Source: Pelargonium tetragonum
Lineage: Eukaryota > Streptophyta > Magnoliopsida > Geraniales > Geraniaceae
Assembly: GCA_036897445.1 (NCBI GenBank)
Contig: JAYMTL010000005.1
Span: 1 to 64,000, forward strand
Length of the DNA: 64,000 nt
Direction: 5' to 3'
Shown: positions 53,265-64,000 of the stretch, one piece after another
How positions within the stretch are numbered: the first letter of the stretch is position 1
How the letters are laid out: each line of letters opens with the position of its first letter
Program-made: the position numbers and the translations under genes
Notes under the pieces: model-generated
The model's database searches: none
Seen by the model: only the letters and a program-made list of their open reading frames with translations
Told to the model about the DNA's origin: nothing

Positions 53265-56200
53265 TTAATTACCCAAAACAGGAAACCAAGCTACCAAAAA
53301 TGAAAAAACTCTCAAAAAAAAACTAAAAGATAACAAAAATTCACATGAAAAGGAGTTCCTAAAATTCCGGAACTGAGAAAAAGGAATTCCTACAAACCTT
53401 GAATAGAGCTTCTTGTCATTTTCCTACTTTAAATCCCCTCACTTCACTAGCAGAACTGATAGAAGGTAAATACTCTTTAGAACTCTTTATAATACTGAAA
53501 CTCAGAGAAGAACTCCCTTTTGATTGTGTGTGTATGCCCCCGAATCGGATTCCCCTTAGTCCTAATTGTTAGGGTTCCCTCCCTTTCCTTGGCTTATTCA
53601 TTACTAATCGGGAATGAAAAAACTCTGCGCGATGCGAAAGCAATAGAAAACCAGTCCTTTATTACATAACCTGTCTTTACTTATAAAGGGAGTGAATTCT
53701 CGTAGGCTCTACGGACTAGAAAAGGATATCTGTGAATAAGATTCACCTTAGATTTTTCTTACTTTTTTGTAAAACAACTCTGTTTTTGTAAATAAATAAA
53801 GAATGCTAGCTAGGTGGTTTATGCTTTTTCCGTTTTTACTTTGTAAAGATCTTTTAAAAACTTATCCACGCGTTTCTGCAGGCTTTGGTAACTTTGTGCA
53901 GGCTCTCTCTAATACAGCATCTTGAAAGGGGTTTTGATGCTAAGGAAATTAAATAAATAGCCTTTTTTGTAGTTATGTAGGTCGGGGCACACTACAAATC
54001 TAAGTTTGTTAAGGAAAAGCCTATTTTATACCCGATTAAGCCTTGTTGTTTAGCAGAAAGTTGTTGTAAATCAAAAACTAACTTATGCCCTTGAACCCAA
54101 AATAAACACTAAAAAGGTTGAATTTCTTCCTGGATGGACCGGCTCTTTAAATTTTCTTTTTTTTGTATCCCTAACTAGACTTGCAAAAATTTACTTAAGT
54201 GTATAAGCCAACATATTAGGGAAAAGATTCTCTGGTTTACCTTTAAGACTCAAGACTTGAAATATCAAGAGCAATTTTAGAGATAAAAGTCTTTCTACTT
54301 AATTGTATTTTATACTAAAGAAACAGCCCTGCCTTACTTCGAAAAACTTTAGTTAGCACTCCTCCCTATAGCTTTTAAGAATAACAAACTAAAGTGAAAA
54401 GGTCCCCCGCACTCTTGACTCTCTTTTCTTTATAATAAAGTAGGCCCGAATTCTTGTAAGTCTTCGTATGCTTTAGTAAATACTAAAAATCTTGCTTAGG
54501 GTGTTCTTCCAACTCCTTTTATAATAACAGCTGTGACTATCCATACATAAAAGGAGGGCGCCAGTAAAAAAACTCCCGGGCTTCTGGCTCTGATAGAACA
54601 TGTTTATAACGTTAAAAGCAGATTAGCAAAGAAAAAAGAGTAAAACCCAGAAATTTTAGATCTAAACCTAAAAGAGGTCCAAAAGAAACCTGATATGAAA
54701 TTCGAAGGTTCAAATCTTATATAAAGTATGGATGTATGGATTCCCTTTTCTTATACAAAAAAGTGCTTTTAAGAGGTAGCCTTTTGCTTAATAACACACC
54801 ACCCTATATGACAAAGACCCCTAAAGGAAGCTTAACTTAACAGTAGAAGTAGAAATATCAACTCCGCTAACTCTTATTCTTATAAAATAAGGTACTACTA
54901 GATAGCGTTTTTTATAGGACCCCTTTTGGATATTTAAATAAAAGGTAAGACTTTTTCTAGAAAATCTTCTTTGGTGTGTTATTAACTTAGTTTCTCATAT
55001 CTTTGAATACAAACATCTTTAATATTTCGTGACCCTAGCTTAATTATTACAAACTTTTTAAGGATCTTCCTAGAGTATTTTCACGGGGCTTTTTTCCAGG
55101 TTAATACTTGAAGAAGTATAACTCCTAGTTACTATAAGAAAAGGATTTTGATTTTGTGGGTTAGAACAAAAACTATAATACTTCCTACCACAACACATTA
55201 TTAGAAAAGTGCTTTAGTTTAGAACTTAGAACAAGCTCCTTACCTTAGAAAGGTCGGGCTTATAAGCACTTAATTCGCTCATTCCACGAGCTCCCTTATT
55301 GCCTTGCACAAGACTGTCTAGGAGTCGCGCCAGATAAGTAAGAATTAAACTTCAGCATTTTTTATAGACCCTTTTCTTTAAAAAGATTCTGAGTTGCTCA
55401 CCCCTTGTTGAGAATAGGCCCTTTGGTACTAAAGAAGTAGTTTAGCGGCAATTCTCTGAAACCTTAATATCTAATTGTCCTGAATCTTTATGTTGAATGT
55501 TGACGGATGTACTTTTGTCAACATTAATATTCATTCTATTCCTGTTTTATAGCTATATTCGAAGTTTTCTTTCTTATACTTAAAGCAGGTTACCTATATT
55601 TTTGTGTGACACTTACTTAATCTTAATTTTGTGTATTCTTGATTAAAAATGTTTACTGACAAGGATACCTTTGGAGCTCCCGATAGGTTTAAAATCTACC
55701 TTGTGTGTCTTACCTACTCTAATTATTTTAAACTTTTTGGGTGTGGTATAAGCGACTCTCCTTAACTTAATATCTACACGCTAACTCTACCAAGGGATTC
55801 TAAAAGTCTCTTAACAAGAAGTGGCCGGCATGACTTCTCCTAACTATATACTAAGGGATTAAACACAGATTTACCCTACCCTAATGGATGCTCAAAAGAG
55901 GGAACTAGAAACTAAGTAATACAAAAAATAGACTTTCCGATTGGGTTTTAGGGCTCTATTCAAGGGCGTGCCGAGGCTTACAAGTTTTTTCCGCGGCAGT
56001 TTTAGACCTTTTTGTAATTGTTAATGGATATTTCACAGAGAGGTGCGGGTGACTTTTAAAATAAAAGGAGTCCGTTTAGCCTTTGTAATTCCTATATTAA
56101 GGGACTCCCTAGGATGAACGTTAAGTATCTGATTAATTGTATTTTCTATTTGTACCCGAGGTTGTACTTACATAGCAGACCTAGTAAATTGGACGCCTCC

Positions 56201-56435
56201 TTATAGGTAAGCCAGCCTGGGATAGTCCGGTGTTGTAGAAAGAAGCTCGTAAAATAACTCGGATATTCCTGTAAGTCTTTAAAAACTGGAAAAGTAAACC
56301 AAGTCAGAGCAGTATGTAGTTTTTGCTTTAGCAAATCCTCCTTATTTATTATATCTCTAGTATTCTCTCAGTTGTAGGTAGTGAAAGGTATAGGCTTCAA
56401 GTAAGGCAGCTCCCATCTATACTTTTTTGCCTGAT
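53265..56435. other. non-coding spacer
   Basis: About 3.2 kb of AT-rich DNA with near-palindromes and no recognised gene. Confidence 0.5.
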
Positions 56436-56440
56436 CTGAC

Positions 56441-56495
56441 GGAAGAAATAGAAGAGACATTAGCTACAAAAGGAGGCAGGGGCCGATCCGTAGAA
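56441..56495 (+). rRNA. possible SSU rRNA fragment, 5' domain (235-295)
   Basis: GAGACATTAGCTAC (56454-56467), a short G-rich stretch (GGAGGCAGGGG), and CGATCCGTAG (56484-56493) resemble the 16S segment GATTAGCTAG-TTGGTGGGGTAA-...-GACGATCCGTAGCTGG, with a shortened intervening hairpin. The ten-base CGATCCGTAG block is exact and correctly placed relative to TTAGCTA. Nothing downstream continues the gene (no GGAGGCAGCAG in the proper place). It lies on the opposite strand from the other SSU-like pieces and over 40 kb away. A short match, so moderate-to-low confidence. Confidence 0.3.
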
Positions 56496-56499
56496 ATTA

Positions 56500-57800
56500 A
56501 CCCTCATAGACTAAATTAGAGCATGCCCTATGAAAGCAAAAGGAACTAAAGATAATGAATTCAATTTACGCAATACAAGTTACTGGATTGCCTAGCTCTA
56601 CAGCCTTGCTTTAACATATTAAAGTCCTAAGCCAAGAGGTTGGTCAAGGGTCCGCCTTACCAGCTTCTTTAAAAACAAAGAGGAATACTCTTAAAAATGG
56701 GTTTACCCGGAGTTCTACTCAGAAGTGCAATGTACTATAATAGGCTCCGTGGTTTACGAGGACCCTTTACTTACCCGCCCATTCTTTTTAGGAATTTTTT
56801 GCTCTAGTTTAATATGTATAGGTGTCTTGCAATTTAGCAAGCTCTCGTTCAGTAGTTATCGGGTCTTTAGAGTATATTCCCGGCCCTAATTACTAAGAAA
56901 ATCCTTCTAGAGCGCCCCGTGGATAAAAGAAATTAAGATTTTTAGGCTACTACAACACCGAAAGTAAACGGGTAACCAAACTATACTTTATGATCTAACC
57001 TTGCCCTTAAACTCGACTCTTTGGGGGTGAGGGGGTCTGGAGAACGTTGACAGCAAAGTGCAGCTTGGTAGGGTTATTCTTTTTCTCTTAGGTTGTACAA
57101 TTAATCAAGATTAGACATTCAGGTCAATAGAAGTTTTTCGTAAGTAGTAACAAGATATAAAGGCACCTTAATTCGGAATTTGTATTTTTACTGGGTTTTT
57201 AGGTTCCTGTTGAGGTGATCTATTTTCTCGGCGTATCTCGGGTTTATACGCCTATATCCCCCATCCGGAGAAGAGGGTTTTTAGTAAAAAAAGTAGTAAA
57301 GAGTAAGCCTTCGTGACTAGGTATTTAGTAATAAAAGCTGTTTTAACAAAGTAGGTGAAGGAATTCCTTTAGAAAAAAGGGAAAGTTTAATAAGTAAAGT
57401 AAGCAAAGCTTTAAGGAGTTAAAACTTACAAAAAGATTCGGCAGTAATCGCAAGCTAAGTATCCTTACTTAAAGCTGCAATCTACACCAAAAGTTATTAG
57501 ACAAGAAATAAAGATAGCATCTCGCCAAAATTGACTTTTAATAGGCTGCCTTCTGCTTCACCTTATGTAAAGGGAACCCCTAATAAAAAAGACGGAAGGC
57601 TGAATATACAAAAAAGGGTAAGCCCTAAATAGAACGAACTTATACCAAAGTGCTCTTATACGAGGCCCCTAGAATTGCAAGATATTCCATATAACACATT
57701 TTTATGGTTTCTATAACTAGAATAGACCAACCCCTTAACTAAAGAAATACTGCTCCCTCCAAAAGAAGTTAAGTATTGACAGGTAAAGAACCCAACTCAG
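56500..57800. other. non-coding spacer
   Basis: No gene recognised between the SSU 5'-like fragment and the tRNA-Gln-like half. Confidence 0.5.
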
Positions 57801-57803
57801 TAT

Positions 57804-57837
57804 AAAAACGGGTGCCTTACCACTGGGCTATACTCCA
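57804..57837 (-). tRNA. tRNA-Gln 5' half
   Basis: On the - strand, TGGAGTATAGCCCAGTGGT followed directly by AAGGCA and CCCGTTTTT is a near-exact match to the acceptor, D-arm and start of the anticodon arm of bacterial and organellar tRNA-Gln (TTG), whose 5' half runs TGGGG(C/T)GTAGCCAAGTGG then TAAGGCA. The match stops within the anticodon loop after TTTTT. No GG-T-C-G-A T-arm followed by a TACTCCA acceptor strand appears in the next 120 bases. The sequence therefore contains a good 5' half without its 3' half: a split or interrupted tRNA, or a truncated copy. This is the cleanest tRNA signal in the window. Confidence 0.4.
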
Positions 57838-57928
57838 TCACATCGGGTTTTAAAAAAGAATTAAATACTTAGGGGTTCCCGGCCCACTCATCAATTTAAA
57901 AGAGTTCTTCATGGCTTTACTAAAGAAA

Positions 57929-57951
57929 CGAGACTCGTACACACACAGGGG
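57929..57951 (+). repeat. rearranged repeat with 60581-60610
   Basis: Contains CGAGACTCG, then CGTACACAC, then CAGGGG. The same three words occur on the - strand of 60581-60610 in the order CGAGACTCG, CAGGGG, CGTACACAC. The different order suggests shuffling rather than simple duplication, or a coincidence of short words. Confidence 0.35.
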
Positions 57952-58012
57952 AGCGCACTGAAAACAAATATGACAAAAAGACTAGAAGAGAGGGTCTCCT
58001 TCATTTTTATAT

Positions 58013-58020
58013 CCCCCCCC
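58013..58020. repeat. eight-C homopolymer
   Basis: A run of eight C in an AT-rich background, followed by AGG. Unusual for this composition; no gene context. Confidence 0.85.
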
Positions 58021-58584
58021 AGGTTTCTCGGGGCTCTTTTTACAAGCAAGGGAGGGGGTTTTCCTTATAACGAAAGATTTTCCTCTTGTTAGTTTTAGAT
58101 GAGCGTTCTAAGGGATTTTATTTAATTGGTCCTAAACCGGGGTCTTTTTGTTGTATAGTTTTGGGAAGTTAACATGAAAGTTATTAAGGGAAACCCAAGA
58201 GAGGTTCTAGTTCCTAGCTCTAAAACTTTTATAAGGTGAAATAAAGAAATTCAAAGGTAAATTAGTGTGGTCAACACCTTAAAGGTTATCCTAACTGGCA
58301 AAAAAGCTACTCTAGAGTAAGTCCAGGTTTGCTTTAGTCTGTATTCGGTATCCTTAGCATTTTAAAGTAAAGTATTAACTTAATTTAATAGTCCTAAATT
58401 CCCTGGTTGTAAAGCAGTTAGTAGCCTGTTCGTTCCCTTGTTTATTTTGGAAAGAAGTTTAGTATTAGAAAAACTTAGGGTTAAAGAAATGGAATTTTTG
58501 TAAAGACAAATAGAACTTATTAAAAATCTTTAACATATCTTGAAATTAAGAAGGGAGTTGTTTTCTAATGGATATTGTAAAAAA

Positions 58585-58728
58585 GACTCTGGAAAAGAAA
58601 GATAGGTATTAAATTAGGTATGGAACAAGGTATATCTTCTAAGAGAGGTGTAGCTCTGAAGAAAGGTACAACCAATAAAGTTATAGGTATTAAGAAGGGT
58701 AAGATACTAAACTCTCAACATGTCTAGC
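58585..58728 (+). other. unexplained A+G-rich island
   Basis: A + strand tract of about 140 bases is rich in A and G, free of stops in one frame for 48 codons and peptide-like (Lys, Gly, Ile-rich, with a GIKKGK-type motif), unlike its AT-monotonous surroundings. No start codon is obvious, no family is recognised, and similar islands elsewhere resemble rRNA. It may be another RNA-gene module or a remnant; I cannot decide. Confidence 0.25.
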
Positions 58729-59296
58729 CCAGCTTGTCGATAACCCGCAGTCTAATTATTATTTAAGGATACTTTTATCTAGTTTAGCTCAAATTTCTTG
58801 TGCTCTCAAGGTACTCGATTATTATATCCTGGCGGGGATTTTACAAACCTCTAACATTAGTACAGGCCCAAATTCATTTTACTCGAGTTTTTATTCCGTT
58901 TAGGATTTTCAAAGTTTCGGAGTCTTGTTTCTTATTAAAGTAAATAGCCTTTAAAGCTATAGTAAGTAAAAAAATACCAGATGAAGTGACTCATAAGTAA
59001 GTGTGTTTAAGAATACCAGAATAAAAGAGAACCCAATTTTTTGTAGTAAGAGGTTGTATAAAATTTATGGTTATGTAGAGTTGTATTTACTTGTGTTATA
59101 ATATTATAGTGAACAATACCCAGAACAATGCCTTAGTAAACGGGAGAGTTTCTCGTTTTAGAAAAAAACTTATACGAATCTTTTAGGGAAAGGGGCCCTA
59201 TAACATATCTTATAAAGCTAATAATAGACAACGAATCCCCTCCCCTTTTAATTAATCAAGTATTCTTTTTAAAAACATAAAGTATAGTTTTTATTC

Positions 59297-59370
59297 TTAG
59301 TACTAGGTTCGAACCCCCGCCTGGCGATTGCTGTAAGGCTTGCTATACCATTTGAAAGATTGGTACTAAA
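59297..59370 (-). tRNA. tRNA-like sequence, isotype unclear
   Basis: The - strand has a seven-pair acceptor-like stem (TTAGTAC at 59368-59362 with GTACTAA at 59303-59297), an AAATGGTATAGCA D-arm-like stretch, a GCCT...AGGC stem in the anticodon position with an oversized loop, and GGGGGTTCGAACC ending in a T-loop whose 3' T-stem strand is missing. The total of 72-74 nt is right, but the folding is not canonical and no anticodon can be read safely. Confidence 0.22.
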
Positions 59371-59379
59371 ATCGCTTGA

Positions 59380-62300
59380 TAGTCTAATTAGGAGCCCCTA
59401 TAAAATGCTTATACAGGATCTCAAAGTTTCTGAGTGTATTCCCAAGGCATTAGAATCTACTAACGCGGATTAAATAGCAGTGTGGACTATTAAGTTAAGT
59501 AAGGAATGACTCGGGATTCTTAAGAGCTGTATTCTTACTTTGTTCATTTCGCTATCTCCTTGGTGCTGTCAAATTAATCAGAAAAGTTTCAGGTCTATTC
59601 AGCCTAGTAAGCGAGTTCCTTACTTATGTCGACTCTTTCTTCTCAGATATAGAGGAATCCTAAGGGGTTAGCCTGGTTTCTTCTATTTACTAAAGAAAGG
59701 AATCCATTTTCAGTAAATTGAAGGATAACCCGTGCATTCCCTGGTTATTATGAGCACTTTACACTCCTTAAGATCGCAAAAAATTCTAAGTCAAATTAGC
59801 AATTTACAGCTGAAAAAGAGGATAGCGTACCTCTGACAGGTAGCCCTTTTCCTTCTTCAAGACAAAAGAAATTTATATGGACCTTGGACCTATACTTTTG
59901 GCTAGTTTTGTTTGAGAGATTTCTATTCTATTTTTCTTAGAAAGCAGCCCCCTTTAATACTAGAATCTTTAATTATTTCTCTATATCAGTGTTCCTTTTA
60001 TACCAGGCGTGCTCCCGGAGGTTAAATTTATTTGAAAGGGTTTCCTTAATTACTATGTTTGAGTGAGATAGGTAATACCAATTCGTTATTATTAGAATCA
60101 AAGGTTAGGCTGAATACAATCCTTTTTTTGCAATCGCAGCGGGTCCTGATATCTAGGATGGATTTCTATCCTCGTTTAGTAAATACTAATTCCATTTGTT
60201 TACCAACAATTAATTAGATTTGCCCGAGGGGCTGAAAATCTTACATATAGGTAACTTCGGTGTTTTAATATAACGGAAAAGTCAAGTTTTTTTACGAGGC
60301 TAATATTACAAAATCTAGTATTACCTTATAAGGGTAGAGTCTTGTTCCTGAAATTTCTTGGATTTCCTATATACTAGGCCCCTTTTCAAGAATTACTACT
60401 ATATTTAACTATATTTATTTATAAAGTTGTAACGCAGACTCAATTTTTCTGTTTCAAAGGAGGTTAGATAAAGTATATTTATTAGTTCTATCTTAGCTTT
60501 AGCTCAATGCCGAATATATTATCCTATTGCAATCAGGTCTAGTAAAAAGTTTTTTTTATCCTTAATAAAATGTTAACTTAGTCGTGTGTACGCCCCTGCG
60601 AGTCTCGACCCTGAATTAAGTAATTAGGTTTTCCTTTAGTCCTCACTTTTGGAGCCTCTTGAGAAGCTTAAAAAATGGAAGTGATAATCTAGTACTGTTA
60701 TCCAAAACAACGGAAAAGAAGAGAAGTAGAATTAAAAAAGGCAATAGTTATTAGATTAGAGAGCCTCCTTTGATATTTTATCTGATTTAATTATCTTTCT
60801 TCTTGTAAGAATAAGAAGCAGACGAGTTAATGACCAAATTCGAAACCTTGCTACGAGGCAGGGAATCCCTGTAGAAAAATCCCATATCTCTCTAATCACT
60901 AAAAATATCTAATTTAAATTGCCGGTAAAATAGATCTAGTGGTTGTATACATTTCGAGAATTAGGCTTGCTTTATTCAACTGCAAGAAAGATAGGCGCTT
61001 AGAATTACAATGGATTTAGTTAGTTTTTTTAAGTTTACTCTGTTACTGCTAAAGTAAAGCGCTACCGGTATGTATATGTAGAAGTCCTATAATTGAATAT
61101 GAGAAGAGGATGCTTGCCTTACTTTAGTGCCTTGTCCTAAAAAACTAGTTTTTAATAAGAATCCACAGCGATTTGATTTTGATTCTAAGGGTGTGCTGTA
61201 AGCTATTTTATTTCTAATCTTTCTGCTTGATCTAGACCTTATATTACGCTTTTATCTGTTCTCGAAAAGGTCGACTCCGCAATTTATTCAGTAATTAGCC
61301 GTACCTTTTTAATTAAAAAAGGGGTTTTTGCTCTTCTATCTATCCTATCACGAAATTTAAGTAAGGCAAAGTAACCTAAGTTATGCTTTAACTCCTCAGT
61401 ATAATGTATAGCATACAGATATTAACTAGGGGCTCCCCGCGGAACTAAACCGGACTCGATAGAACAAGTTAACATTAATAAAAAGGCGTAGTTGTCAGAG
61501 TCCAGCCTTGGGTATAGAATTGCTTTTACTCAATTATCTAGTAGGGTAACTTCATTGATCAAATTACAAAGCTGAGAAGAAAGAGGTTTTTTGTTAAAAA
61601 CTGCTACTACTTCCAGGATTCCCTAGACCCTGTAATATTACTATGTAGAACTTTTGGTAAAGTATAAAAAAAGAAATACTACACGCTGTTTAATAACGAA
61701 TATAAGTTCAAAAAACTCGGGATTCTGGGCAATTTTTTCTTTTGACCTTAAGCTTATTGCAGTTGTTTTAAATTTAATTAGATTGCCTTTCTTCAATTCC
61801 GAGGGAATTCACGGGGCCCTTTAAGTTGCGGGTCATTTAGCAGGAGAAGCCCCTGGAAGTCTTTTAACTTTTTTGGTTTAGTATGTTCGCTTTGATCTCC
61901 AAACAAGATATGTTTCAAATATAGGAATACCTAGACAAGTCTATAACCAGATTTTCTCAGTTTTACCAAGGAGTTGAGCACATTTCTTAATTTTTGCAAA
62001 AGGAGTCCCGACAGGGTTCTTAAAGTGCTTCACAAGATAAAGTGGGTTGCCGTTATAAACAAGTGTTAAAAAGGCGAAGTAAAATCGACAATAGGTAAGG
62101 TTTAGGTAAATATTCAACGCTTGCGGGTTCCTTTTCCTAACTAAAAGGGTCTTAAATCCGGGTTTATAAGGGACCCTTTTATGATAAAAATCTTACTGAA
62201 ACCTTACTGAAAAGGCTCCAAAGCTTGATAATATATAAAATAAAAGAGTATCTCTACACCATTAGAGGGCTGCCATAAATAATCGAGAATTTCCGTCGCT

Positions 62301-64000
62301 GAATAGCAGTGCTCGATAGCTTTTAATCTAAATTAGGATTCCTTCTTATAGACTTTTGTATGACATCAATTTGTAAATCAAACAAGAAGTCACAATATAC
62401 CTAAAGTAGGTACGAGGCTTTTGTAGGATACTTATTAATTAGCACCGGCCCACATATTTCATGTTCCCTAACAACGTACTAGGTTCTACATTAGAATCAG
62501 AAAGATTAGCATAAAAAGTAATAAAGATATTTAGAAGTTCTTGGTTGTATAGATTTCTAAAGAAGTACGACTTCTTTTCAACAATTAGTGTTAAGGAAAA
62601 AAGTTATATAGGATACTAGTGAATTGAAAGGAAAGGGGAAGCAAGGGCGCTTAAAATACGGGGACTCCTACGGGGTTACTAAGCTAAAATTTACCCTTAG
62701 ATTAGATACGTTAATAACTAACTTTTCACCGCCCATAACCACAGTATTTACTAGCAAAGGAACTGAATTAGGGACAAGTCGCTCACAAGGAACCCCAAGT
62801 TTCTCAATCCAGAAGAAGTGTATGAGATATATCATGAAAAGTAACTCCGTGTTCACTAAGACCTAAAGGCTTTAAAGACTCCTTTGTAATTAAAAAAGTC
62901 GCTTTGCCTTCTCCATGTGTAATTTGACTGGTTGGAAAAGGAATTCCGCTCTATTTTAGGGGCTTTTTAGTACTCCCGAGGGTTGGCTAGTGTCTTTTAG
63001 GCAAGTCCCAGTTATTCTTAATCTTTAGACGCCTTTTTTGGTTTGTAAGGAATATTCGTATAAAAGGAACATATAACAAAATTGAGTTACATAAGGAGTC
63101 TAAAAGTTCTTTTTAATTCTATAGGGGATTCCCTTAGAAATTCTCTTGGCTAGTATCAGAAGCAGTTTAAATATCAAAATTTTTACAAAGAATTTGGGAG
63201 CACCTGTGCCTTGGACAAGACCCGGCGATGCTAGAAGCTTTTCTCCTTTATAGTATAGGGGTGAAGAGCAATTTGATCTTACCTTTTTACTAAAAGATCC
63301 TTTTTGAAGGGCAACGACTTCCATTAACGAGTTACAAAATTCCTTTCTAATTACCAAAGAATGAAAAACTAATCACTAAAATATAGAGAAAGGATAGATA
63401 AAATCAAGGGATCTAGATCTTGTACTTTTTTTTTCCAAAGAGTCGAGTATAAAAACGAATATCAGAATTTCAAAGTCTTTCCTTAAAGATAAGCAAAGTT
63501 ATTTTTTCTCACGGGATTCCTTTTTATGAGTTCGTTATCAAAAGCTTTTCTTCGTGTTAATCTACTCCTTTTTAGGGGATTCTTGGGTCCTTTTTAGGAA
63601 TATATAATAGAACAAGGATAACCCTCAAAATTAACTTCGTTTGGGATATAGGAAATTTGACAATTCAAAAGAAACTTCTTTAGTTTTAAGAGTGTCCATA
63701 AACAGAAAAGTATAGGCCTTGTATATCCGTTAGTATATTATAAATATAGAAACCTTTATCTCCATGGTTTAGATTAGAGTTAACTAATAAAGAAAAATAA
63801 GTACAACTTGTAATGCACCTAAGCATCTACAAAAAAGGGCTCAACTCTTATTATATCCGAAGCTCTACTACTTGTTGTATACTGGTTATTATTCACCAAA
63901 CAAAGCTATGCTACTTTATTATCCGTACTCTTTTCAGAAAAACTAAGCCACTATATAAATAATAAATAAGATACATGCGGATACACACTTTAAGCAATTC
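59380..64000. other. non-coding to window end
   Basis: About 4.6 kb with no recognised gene. It includes 60581-60610, the shuffled partner of 57929-57951. The overlapping short frames at 62624-62866 (+) and 62668-62856 (-) occupy the same DNA on opposite strands, which is typical of chance openness. Confidence 0.5.

Noticed and set aside
1-64000. CRISPR arrays, insertion sequences, retroelements or viral fossils
   Set aside because: No regularly spaced direct repeats, no terminal inverted or long terminal repeats, and no transposase, integrase, capsid or polymerase motif were seen on either strand.

Overview
This 64 kb window is AT-rich (about one third G+C by eye) and has no protein gene I can defend. 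The longest standard-code ORF is 109 aa, about what chance gives at this composition on six frames, and I recognised no protein family in either strand. What can be recognised are short islands resembling bacterial or organellar ribosomal RNA, plus several damaged-looking tRNA-like sequences. I read the window as organelle-type DNA (mitochondrial more likely than plastid, because the rRNA is so diverged), or possibly a nuclear copy of such DNA. I cannot name the organism.

Layout. Large-subunit (LSU) rRNA-like cores lie near 2.77-2.93 kb (-), 3.19-3.30 kb (+), 22.39-22.44 kb (-), 26.03-26.27 kb (-) and, weaker, 33.33-33.39 kb (+). Small-subunit (SSU) rRNA-like cores lie near 5.56-5.85 kb (-), 13.37-13.56 kb (-) and 56.44-56.50 kb (+). 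tRNA-like sequences lie near 12.14-12.22, 13.85-13.92, 17.35-17.41, 57.80-57.84 and 59.30-59.37 kb, all on the - strand. The rest, more than 95% of the window, is intergenic-type DNA with AT microsatellites, a diverged repeat pair, and very many short GC-centred near-palindromes built around GGAATTCC or GGGATCCC.

How it fits together. The rRNA cores do not follow the 5'-to-3' order of either rRNA, lie on both strands, and are separated by unrelated DNA. If real, they describe rRNA genes broken into scrambled modules, each probably transcribed separately and joined by base pairing or trans-splicing. Within some modules, universally conserved cores carry extra stretches of about 18 to 65 nt. 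Protein genes could be hidden the same way, or simply lie outside the window. All rRNA and tRNA calls rest on alignment by eye to remembered consensus sequences. Module ends are not determined, and covariance-model and RNA data would be decisive.
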